Source: Thiotrichales bacterium
GTDB lineage: Bacteria > Pseudomonadota > Gammaproteobacteria > J044
Assembly (NCBI GenBank): GCA_024762895.1
Contig: JANTGN010000116.1
Coordinates: 1-7,962, forward strand
DNA: 7,962 bases
Direction of reading: 5' to 3'
Shown: piece by piece, positions 1-5,626 of the stretch
How the letters are laid out: the number at the start of each line of letters is the position of its first letter
Numbering within the stretch: the stretch's first letter is position 1
Translations under genes and position numbers: made by a program
Notes under the pieces: generated by a model
Databases searched by the model: none
What the model was told of the DNA's origin: nothing
Seen by the model: the letters and a program-made list of their open reading frames with translations, nothing else

Positions 1-24
1 CCATTACAGCAGGCCGAGGGCTGA
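1..24 (+). CDS. Possible 3' end of an upstream ORF (miaB expected by synteny)
   Basis: The first reading frame is open from base 1 and ends at a TGA at 22-24, giving a seven-residue tail (PLQQAEG). It stops 7 bp before the ybeZ start, the tight spacing expected inside an operon. In many gammaproteobacteria the gene before ybeZ is miaB, which encodes the tRNA methylthiotransferase. That identity rests on synteny alone, because seven residues carry no family signature. The open frame could also be chance. Confidence 0.35.
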   Translation, partial: PLQQAEG

Positions 25-31
25 TCGCCGA

Positions 32-997
32 ATGAGTACTCATCCCGATAGCCTGAGCGTGGTGCTGGAACCTCATGATAACCAACGCCTGGCCAATCTC
101 TGTGGCCAGTTCGATGAACACCTGCGCCTGCTGGAAAAGCGCCTGGGTGTGGAGATCAATAATCGGGGTAATCATTTCACGGTTATCGGTGAGCATGACT
201 CGGCCCAGGCAACGATTGAAACCCTGAAGGATCTCTATCGAGATACCGAGCATGAGATCCTGGAACCGGCCAGGGTGCACCTCTTTTTACAGCAGTCCGG
301 GGTGGAGGCCAGGATCGGCGATGAAGAGGTCGACGGCGTCGAGGTGCGTACCCGGCGTGGCATGATACGGGGCAGAGGCCCCAACCAGGCCGGTTATCTG
401 AGCCATATCAGCCAGTATGATCTGACCTTTGGCATCGGACCGGCCGGTACCGGCAAGACCTACCTGGCCGTGGCCAGTGCCGTGCAGGCCCTGGAGTCGG
501 GAGAGGTGAGGCGCCTCTTGCTGGTACGTCCCGCCGTCGAGGCGGGAGAACGACTGGGCTTTTTGCCGGGAGATATGGCGCAGAAGATCGATCCCTATCT
601 TCGTCCCATGTATGACGCCCTGTATGAAATGCTGGGTTTTGACAAGGTGGAGAAACTGATCGAGCGTAACGTGATTGAGGTGGCGCCGCTGGCCTTTATG
701 CGGGGGCGCACCCTGAATGAATCGTTCATAATCATGGACGAGGCGCAGAATACCACCATCGAGCAGATGAAGATGTTCCTGACCCGTATCGGTTTTGGGT
801 CACGAGCAGTGGTGACCGGTGATGTGACCCAGTCGGATCTGCCTCAGGGACGGCAGTCGGGCCTCCGGCATGCAATCGAGGTGCTAAAGGACGTTGAGGG
901 TGTGGCCTTTAGTTTCTTTACTGCACGAGATGTCGTACGTCATCCCCTGGTGCAGCGTATCGTTACGGCCTATGAAAAGGATAGTGATAATCCGTGA
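32..997 (+). CDS. ybeZ: PhoH-like P-loop ATPase YbeZ
   Basis: This is a cytoplasmic PhoH-family ATPase of 321 aa. Family members work with the endoribonuclease YbeY in RNA and ribosome metabolism, and the PhoH domain is related to helicase-type nucleotide-binding cores. Residues 1-100 form the usual YbeZ N-terminal region. The ATPase core follows, with Walker A GPAGTGKT at 136-143 (Lys142), the LLLVRPAVEAGERLGFLPGD block near 162-181, Walker B IIMDEAQN at 233-240 and a sensor-like VTGD at 261-264. The length suits a complete family member. The ATG at 32 is preceded by a GAGGG at 16-20 with a rather long 11-nt spacer. The TGA overlaps the GTG of ybeY (GTGA), which points to translational coupling. 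The operon promoter lies upstream of the window. Family assignment is secure, but the exact RNA substrate is not visible here. Confidence 0.96.
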   Translation: MSTHPDSLSVVLEPHDNQRLANLCGQFDEHLRLLEKRLGVEINNRGNHFTVIGEHDSAQATIETLKDLYRDTEHEILEPARVHLFLQQSGVEARIGDEEVDGVEVRTRRGMIRGRGPNQAGYLSHISQYDLTFGIGPAGTGKTYLAVASAVQALESGEVRRLLLVRPAVEAGERLGFLPGDMAQKIDPYLRPMYDALYEMLGFDKVEKLIERNVIEVAPLAFMRGRTLNESFIIMDEAQNTTIEQMKMFLTRIGFGSRAVVTGDVTQSDLPQGRQSGLRHAIEVLKDVEGVAFSFFTARDVVRHPLVQRIVTAYEKDSDNP

Positions 998-1452
998 GTG
1001 AGCCAGAGCTTGATCTGCAGCTTACCGATGCTGTTCGAGCTGTCCCTGCCCGGGACCAGTTCGAACAATGGGTAGCAGCGGCATTGGAAGAAGGCGCCCC
1101 GAACGAACTGGCGATACGTATCGTCGATGAGGAAGAGGGCAGGAGCCTGAATCATCAGTTTCGCGACAGGGACTATGCGACGAACGTATTATCCTTTCCC
1201 TTTGAGGCCCCAGAAGGGGTGCCCATTGATTATCTGGGTGACCTGGTGATCTGCGCGCCCGTGGTTGAACGCGAGGCGGTGGAGCAGGGCAAGACCCCGG
1301 AAAGCCACTGGGCACATATGGTGGTGCATGGTGTATTGCATCTACAGGGCTATGATCACACTGAACAGGGCGAAGCCGATGAAATGGAAAACCTTGAAAA
1401 GGCCATTATGGCTCGGTTAGGCTATCCCGACCCATACCAGGATGAGGTGTAA
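994..1452 (+). CDS. ybeY: Endoribonuclease YbeY (16S rRNA maturation / ribosome quality control)
   Basis: YbeY is a metal-dependent single-strand endoribonuclease. It takes part in 16S rRNA 3'-end maturation and, with RNase R, in removal of defective 70S ribosomes. The 152-aa protein has the diagnostic metal-binding motif H-x3-H-x5-H, with His112, His116 and His122 within HGVLHLQGYDH. It also has the conserved block RDRDYATNVLSFPF at 57-70. Arg57 aligns with the functionally important Arg59 of the E. coli enzyme, and LGDLVI at 81-86 is also typical. The start is the GTG at 994, which overlaps the ybeZ stop by 4 bp. An AAGGA lies about 12 nt upstream, so coupled re-initiation is likely. Full length and intact. 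The adjacent ybeZ encodes its usual partner. Confidence 0.96.
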   Translation: MSEPELDLQLTDAVRAVPARDQFEQWVAAALEEGAPNELAIRIVDEEEGRSLNHQFRDRDYATNVLSFPFEAPEGVPIDYLGDLVICAPVVEREAVEQGKTPESHWAHMVVHGVLHLQGYDHTEQGEADEMENLEKAIMARLGYPDPYQDEV

Positions 1453-1453
1453 A

Positions 1454-1468
1454 CGGCAGTTCCTGCCG
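1454..1468 (+). other. Perfect intergenic hairpin between ybeY and corC
   Basis: CGGCAG (1454-1459), loop TTC, then CTGCCG (1463-1468) form a perfect 6-bp GC-rich stem with a 3-nt loop. It begins 2 nt after the ybeY stop and ends 10 nt before the corC ATG. No T-tract follows (the next bases are AAATC), so it does not look like an intrinsic terminator. It occupies the place where the corC ribosome-binding site would be expected. It could act as an mRNA stability or processing element, or modulate corC translation. The fold is read directly from the sequence; the function is inferred. Confidence 0.5.
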
Positions 1469-1478
1469 AAATCAACAC

Positions 1479-2351
1479 ATGAACGAAGACCGATCGAGTA
1501 GCGGTTCCGGGGGGCTAAGCTGGATAGACAGACTTGGCCAGGCCTTGACAGGTGAGCCTCGGAATCGCGATCACATTCTACACATACTCCGCGCAGCCAA
1601 GGAAAAAGAGCTTCTGGATGCAGAGGCCCTGTCCATGATCGAAGGCGTTTTTCAGGTCGCCGAGATGCAGGTGCGCGATATCATGATCCCGCGGTCCACC
1701 ATGGTGGTGGTGCAGCGTTCCAGTAGCCTGGAAGATATGCTGGCCACGGTGACCCGTTCCGGCCATTCCCGCTTTCCGGTCATCGACGATAGCCGCGATT
1801 CGGTCGTCGGCATCCTGCTGGCGAAAGATCTCTTGAGATACTGTGCCATTAATGATCAGGAGGCGCTGGATCTGCAGGATATATTGCGTCCGCCTATTTT
1901 TATTCCAGAAAGCAAGCGCCTGAATGTCCTGCTCAAGGAGTTCCGCCACAGTCGTAACCACATGGCCATCGTGGTTGATGAGTACGGAGGGGTTGCGGGA
2001 CTGGTGACCATCGAGGATGTCCTGGAACAGATCGTGGGTGAGATCGATGATGAGCACGACATCTATGAAGAGGCGTATAGCATTCTCAAGCACTCCGATG
2101 ATCGTTACACGGTGAAGGCGCTGACCTCCATCGATGAATTCAATTCCACCTTTGACACGGAATACAGCGATGAAGATTTTGATACCGTGGGTGGTCTGGT
2201 GATGCATGCCTTTGGACATCTGCCGAAGCGGGATGAGGTCGTCACGGTCGATCAGTTTCGATTTAAGGTACTGCATGCGAATAATCGGCGCATCGGTCTG
2301 TTAGAGATGCATGTCCTGCCACGGGATGAGGAAGAAACCGAGGGCGTATGA
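1479..2351 (+). CDS. corC: CorC/YbeX, CBS-pair Mg/Co homeostasis protein
   Basis: CorC (YbeX) is a soluble cytoplasmic protein linked to magnesium/cobalt resistance and efflux, and in later work on YbeX to ribosome function under low magnesium. The 290 aa match the family length. After a polar N-terminus come GEPRNRD (25-31), VRDIMIPRS (65-73), a first CBS domain at about 66-125, and a second at about 133-190 containing HMAIVVDEYGG (161-171) and LVTIEDVLEQIVGEI (175-189). A CorC/HlyC C-terminal domain (about 205-282) includes DTVGGLVMHAFGHLP. No transmembrane DUF21 domain is present, as expected for CorC rather than its membrane-anchored relatives. The ATG at 1479 is the only plausible start: the frame is closed at 1443 upstream and the next Met is residue 53. 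No clear Shine-Dalgarno precedes it. Its TGA overlaps the lnt ATG. Confidence 0.94.
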   Translation: MNEDRSSSGSGGLSWIDRLGQALTGEPRNRDHILHILRAAKEKELLDAEALSMIEGVFQVAEMQVRDIMIPRSTMVVVQRSSSLEDMLATVTRSGHSRFPVIDDSRDSVVGILLAKDLLRYCAINDQEALDLQDILRPPIFIPESKRLNVLLKEFRHSRNHMAIVVDEYGGVAGLVTIEDVLEQIVGEIDDEHDIYEEAYSILKHSDDRYTVKALTSIDEFNSTFDTEYSDEDFDTVGGLVMHAFGHLPKRDEVVTVDQFRFKVLHANNRRIGLLEMHVLPRDEEETEGV

Positions 2352-3868
2352 ACCCCCTGCTGGTGTCATTTTATGCCTGGTTCGAACGACACCCCAGGCT
2401 GCTTGAGCTTGCCCTGATTCTGGCAGGTGGGTTACAGGTGCTGGGGCTGTCCCCTTTTGACCTCTACCCTGTACCCATCCTGACACTGGCTTTTTTCTTT
2501 CTGGTAATTTATCGCGCCACACCATGGCAGGCGTTATGGCGCGGCTGGTTGTTTGGCCTGGGCCTGTTCGGGGCGGGGATAAGCTGGGTCTATAACAGCA
2601 TCCATCTTTTCGGACATGCCATTCAGCCAGTGGCCGCGTTTCTGACTCTGTTGTTTGTCATGGCCTTGTCCATCGTCTATCCGGCCAGCATGTCCTGGTT
2701 GCTGCGGCGATTGTTCAATCAGGCGCGGCCCTGGATGCTGCTGCTATTGTTTCCTGTTGCCTGGGTTTTTTTTGAGTGGCTGCGAGGCTGGATGCTGACA
2801 GGCTTTCCCTGGTTATTGCTGGGACATGGTCTGGTCGATACCTGGCTGGTGGCCTGGGCGCCATTGGCAGGTGTGTATGCGGTGAGCCTGGTGATGGCAC
2901 TGCTGGCAGGGATGTTGTCCTATACCCTGATGCGACCTCGGCACTGGCCAGTGACACTGGCGGCCACGGCCGTGGTGCTGCTGGTTTCCTGGGGGCTGGG
3001 ACATGTAAGCTGGACCCGGGCAGCGGGCGAGCCCAGAAAGATCAGTATTGTTCAGGGTAATGTCCCCCAGGAGATCAAGTGGCTACCCGAACAAAGGCAA
3101 CCTACCCTGGATCTCTATCGACGCCTGACCCGGGAGCACTGGGATAGCGATCTGATTATCTGGCCAGAGACGGCTGTCCCCGATTACCTGTCCATGGTGC
3201 TGGACGATTACCTGCAACCGCTGGAGCGAGAGGCGCGTCTGAACCAAACAGAGCTTTTACTAGGTATCTTTATCTACGACTTTCTGCGCGAAGGGGCCTA
3301 CAACTCGGTAGTCAAGCTCGGTCCTGAGCCCGAGGTGTATCGTAAGCGACGACTGGTGATCTTTGGCGAATACATCCCCGGGCGTGCCCTGTTGGGCTGG
3401 ATGGAGGGATATCTGGACATCCCCATGTCGGATCTGCTGACCGGGAATGGGAAGCCCCTGATTCATGCCGCAGGGACGACGCTGGGGCTTTCGATCTGTT
3501 ATGAAGATGCCTATGGTGAAGAGATTGCCGATGCCATGCCGGAGTCAGGCATCCTGGTGAATCTGAGTAATGATGCCTGGTTTGGCGATAGCCTGGCCCC
3601 CCATCAACATCTGCAGATCTCCAGGATGCGCGCGGCAGAACTGGAGCGCCCCCTGGTGCGCGCGACCAATACCGGTATCTCGGCCTTCATCGATGCACGT
3701 GGTGAACTCAGTAGTGTGTCTCCTCAGTTTGAAACGCATGTACTGACCGAGACCGTACAACCATTGCAGGGCATGACACCCTTTGCCCGGTATCGAAACT
3801 ATCCTGTCGTACTACTGTTGTTGTTACTGATTCTGACTTCTGTCTGGCTATATCGCAGGAGCAGGTGA
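2348..3868 (+). CDS. lnt: Apolipoprotein N-acyltransferase Lnt
   Basis: Lnt is the inner-membrane enzyme for the third step of lipoprotein maturation: it transfers an acyl chain from a phospholipid to the N-terminal cysteine of an apolipoprotein. The 506 aa are near the E. coli length (512). About six hydrophobic segments fill residues 15-220, followed by a periplasmic nitrilase-like domain (about 230-470) and a C-terminal membrane helix (about 484-501). The catalytic triad is Glu274 (in IIWPETAVPDY), Lys333 (in YRKRRLVIFGEYIP) and Cys384 (in SICYED), matching E. coli Glu267, Lys335 and Cys387. Glu341 in the FGEYIP loop corresponds to a further essential glutamate. QGNVPQEIKW (236-245) is another Lnt signature. 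The ATG overlaps the corC stop (ATGA), with GAGGG just upstream. Last gene of the operon; intact. Confidence 0.96.
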   Translation: MNPLLVSFYAWFERHPRLLELALILAGGLQVLGLSPFDLYPVPILTLAFFFLVIYRATPWQALWRGWLFGLGLFGAGISWVYNSIHLFGHAIQPVAAFLTLLFVMALSIVYPASMSWLLRRLFNQARPWMLLLLFPVAWVFFEWLRGWMLTGFPWLLLGHGLVDTWLVAWAPLAGVYAVSLVMALLAGMLSYTLMRPRHWPVTLAATAVVLLVSWGLGHVSWTRAAGEPRKISIVQGNVPQEIKWLPEQRQPTLDLYRRLTREHWDSDLIIWPETAVPDYLSMVLDDYLQPLEREARLNQTELLLGIFIYDFLREGAYNSVVKLGPEPEVYRKRRLVIFGEYIPGRALLGWMEGYLDIPMSDLLTGNGKPLIHAAGTTLGLSICYEDAYGEEIADAMPESGILVNLSNDAWFGDSLAPHQHLQISRMRAAELERPLVRATNTGISAFIDARGELSSVSPQFETHVLTETVQPLQGMTPFARYRNYPVVLLLLLLILTSVWLYRRSR

Positions 3869-3895
3869 GCCAGTTGGTGTGGCCTTATGCCTGTT

Positions 3896-3938
3896 GGCTA
3901 TCAGTCAAAAACGGGCCACCGTTTGTGTGAAGGTAGCC
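3896..3938. terminator. Possible (weak) bidirectional terminator between convergent genes
   Basis: AAACGG (3909-3914), loop GCCA, then CCGTTT (3919-3924) form a perfect 6-bp stem. It sits within a wider pair GGCTA (3896-3900) / TAGCC (3934-3938). Read on the minus strand, the stem runs into five consecutive T residues, as expected for an intrinsic terminator of the zinc-ribbon gene. The plus-strand side has only GTTTGTGTG. The location between convergent stops fits a shared terminator, but the stem is short and the U-tract modest. Confidence 0.4.
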
Positions 3939-3953
3939 CTCCCGCATGCCTCA

Positions 3954-4478
3954 TCAGACCTGATTCGAACCGCTTACCCGTTTAAATAAGGTTCCCCGGC
4001 ACTTGGGACAGGGTGGTATATGCGCAGTTTTATGGAAATGTAATTGTTCACCACACTCTGTGCATTGCAATACCCCCGGCCCGGTCACTTCACCTGTTTT
4101 CCAGTAATCCGATAACTTGGCCAGTTCCTTGAGTTTAAGCAGCTCGAGGGTAGTGGGATCAGCCACTGAGGAAAAGATGTCGGTCAGTTCGTCTTCAATC
4201 AGTTCCATATCCATCTGAAACCAGGATTTCAGATCCTGATTATCCTGATCCAGGTGTTCTCCCAGATGCAACAAATCTCTTTGTACATACTGGCCGACCT
4301 GCTCGGCTTCTTCGCGGGTGAGTTCGTTGAGTTCGGTGGCTTTTTCACGTGCGGCATCTATTGCCTTTTCGATGGCAGGCACGGTCGTGTCCTCAATATC
4401 CTGAACCCAGTCACGGATGCGTTTGAGCATTTGATCGTAACCACCGATCAGCTTGTCCTGCTTGTCATGGTCGGTCAT
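3954..4478 (-). CDS. YbeL-type zinc-ribbon protein (DUF1451 family)
   Basis: This 174-aa cytoplasmic protein resembles the YbeL / DUF1451 zinc-ribbon family, whose molecular function is not established. Residues 1-130 are highly charged and predicted mostly helical, with coiled-coil-like character (for example AIEKAIDAAREKATELNELT near 35-54). A C-terminal zinc ribbon follows, with two CxxC knuckles: Cys139/Cys142 in CTECGE and Cys157/Cys160 in CPKC. Histidines lie between them (HFHKTAH). A metal-binding ribbon on a helical stalk suggests a protein or nucleic-acid interaction role, but that is inference. The ATG at 4478 has a good AGGAG (4485-4489) with a 6-nt spacer. It lies 134 bp downstream of the HDOD gene on the same strand and converges on lnt. 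No signal peptide or membrane segment is visible. Confidence 0.85.
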   Translation of the reverse strand: MTDHDKQDKLIGGYDQMLKRIRDWVQDIEDTTVPAIEKAIDAAREKATELNELTREEAEQVGQYVQRDLLHLGEHLDQDNQDLKSWFQMDMELIEDELTDIFSSVADPTTLELLKLKELAKLSDYWKTGEVTGPGVLQCTECGEQLHFHKTAHIPPCPKCRGTLFKRVSGSNQV

Positions 4479-4612
4479 TGAATACTCCTGAATTTGATAA
4501 GACCTGCGTTAACGATAACGCTTATAGGGGATTGTGGAAACTCCTGGAGTTCAATTTGTCCAGTGCATGTCCACCTTATTTGACCCTCGTCAATTGAAGG
4601 TCATTCCTTCAT
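4479..4612 (-). other. Dyad-rich spacer between the HDOD and zinc-ribbon genes
   Basis: The 134-bp spacer contains four short dyads: GCGTTA-ACGA-TAACGC (4506-4521), AACTCC-T-GGAGTT (4539-4551), TTGAC-CCTC-GTCAA (4580-4593) and GAAGG-TCATT-CCTTC (4596-4610). All arms are perfect. The last two lie just downstream of the HDOD stop on the minus strand and could shield its mRNA 3' end. Neither has a T-tract, so an intrinsic terminator is not evident. The first is in the likely leader of the zinc-ribbon gene. A TATAAG at 4522-4527 (minus strand) resembles a -10 element but lacks a well-spaced -35. Promoter and operator roles are speculative. Confidence 0.35.
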
Positions 4613-5476
4613 TTACCGCGATGCAGGCAGAAGTATCTGGGCGGTTTCTGCAAATTGTTCATAGACCGAGTCCCACAGCTCTTCAACCACGTCTTCGCTT
4701 AATCCAATCCGTGCCCAGACCTCGGGTTCAATATTAGTGGCGTAAGAGCCGAATTCGCTGAAGCTGCCTTCTTCGGTGCGATTCGCCAGGGCATTCGCAA
4801 TGAACACAATGGTCGCTTCAATCGAGTCGGGCTCTGCGCGGCTCAGATCATGGTGGCTGCTGACGGCCTGGGCAATGGTCTCGGGTAGCCGCCACAGTTT
4901 GAGGAGTTCGCCACCGACCATCGCATGATCATATCCAATCAGTTCTTCTTCCTGTTGCGCCAGGATATCTTCATCGCCATTGGCAATCAGCAGGGCATCA
5001 CGTGATTCTTCAGGGAAGTTGCTATACAGAACCAGGCAGCCGATATCGTGTAACAGTCCGGCAACAAACAGGCGTTCAGGGTGCAGGATGCGACAGCGAC
5101 GGGCGAGTAACCGTGCGATGATTGCGGTGTAAATACTATGACGCCAGAAGACCGAGACATTGACTAGTTCAGAAGGTATTTTCTCGAACACCTTCATGGC
5201 ATTGATGGCCAGGGCAATGTTATAGAGCTCTCGCGTGCCGATGAGGGTGATGGCACGCGAGACGGTCTCTATTTTGCGCTTTCCGTAATAGGCGCTGTTG
5301 GTAATCTTGAGTATGCGCGCGCTCAGGTTGGGATCCTGCATAATAATCTGTGCAATCGAATCGGAAGTGGAGGTCGGTGATTCAATGACTTCGTGCAAAC
5401 GCAGGTGAACCTCGGGTGGTGACACAAGATCGGTAACGCTGGCTATAAGTGTTTCAAGACTTGGTCTTTGGTCCAT
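4613..5476 (-). CDS. Single-domain HDOD signalling protein
   Basis: HDOD domains are relatives of HD phosphohydrolases, usually non-enzymatic, found in bacterial signalling proteins tied to motility, cyclic-di-GMP and stress responses. From the chosen start the protein is 287 aa and almost wholly HDOD (about 10-215), with a C-terminal helical tail and no receiver, EAL or GGDEF domain. Typical blocks are IIMQDPNLSARILKITNSA (44-62), SRAITLIGTREL (73-84), VFWRHSIYTA (109-118) and VAGLLHDIGCLVLY (138-151). His113, His143-Asp144, His184 and His208-His209 resemble the HD metal-ligand pattern, but the expected late Asp appears as Asn in FIANALAN (225-232). The ATG at 5476 is preferred because AGGA lies about 11 nt upstream and the HDOD homology starts just after it. 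An in-frame ATG at 5584 would add 36 unconserved-looking residues and has no clear ribosome site. It is divergent from the DUF1631 gene. Confidence 0.9.
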   Translation of the reverse strand: MDQRPSLETLIASVTDLVSPPEVHLRLHEVIESPTSTSDSIAQIIMQDPNLSARILKITNSAYYGKRKIETVSRAITLIGTRELYNIALAINAMKVFEKIPSELVNVSVFWRHSIYTAIIARLLARRCRILHPERLFVAGLLHDIGCLVLYSNFPEESRDALLIANGDEDILAQQEEELIGYDHAMVGGELLKLWRLPETIAQAVSSHHDLSRAEPDSIEATIVFIANALANRTEEGSFSEFGSYATNIEPEVWARIGLSEDVVEELWDSVYEQFAETAQILLPASR

Positions 5477-5626
5477 GTTTTTGGGTTCCTGGCCTGTATG
5501 GTTTGTATTTTTATGAATCTTAACCCCTGAAAAAGCGTACTTCATCGCAGAAATTGCGGGGTTAATACACATAGAGTCTATCATCAGATTAAAAAATTAT
5601 GGATCGATTGTCCTCAGAAAATAATT
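5477..5626. promoter_or_regulatory. Divergent intergenic region with inverted repeat TTAACCCC/GGGGTTAA
   Basis: This 150-bp, AT-richer region separates the HDOD and DUF1631 starts, so it should hold the HDOD promoter and probably the DUF1631 promoter. A perfect inverted repeat has TTAACCCC at 5520-5527 and GGGGTTAA at 5558-5565, with arm centres 38 bp apart. On the plus strand, TATCAT (5579-5584) is close to a sigma-70 -10, but the best -35-like TTGCGG is 19 bp upstream, so the match is weak. On the minus strand CATAAT is -10-like without a convincing -35. The regulatory role follows from the divergent layout; no specific factor can be named. Confidence 0.4.

Noticed and set aside
1454..1468. 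Rho-independent terminator between ybeY and corC
   Set aside because: The stem is perfect but no T-run follows, and corC and lnt continue the operon.
1578..2276. A 232-codon open frame antisense to corC
   Set aside because: It lies wholly inside a well-supported gene on the other strand, has no recognisable domain and is His/Asp/Ile-rich as expected from reverse reading of CorC codons.
2776..3060. A plus-strand 94-codon frame inside lnt
   Set aside because: It is an out-of-frame shadow of the Lnt membrane region; Lnt is intact across this stretch with all catalytic residues present.
4534..4737. A plus-strand 67-codon frame in the HDOD/zinc-ribbon spacer
   Set aside because: Half of it overlaps the HDOD 3' end on the other strand. 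It has no ribosome site and no recognisable motif.
5477..5584. N-terminal extension of the HDOD gene to the ATG at 5584
   Set aside because: The extra 36 residues do not resemble the HDOD family and lack a clear ribosome site, while the ATG at 5476 has an AGGA upstream and precedes the domain directly.
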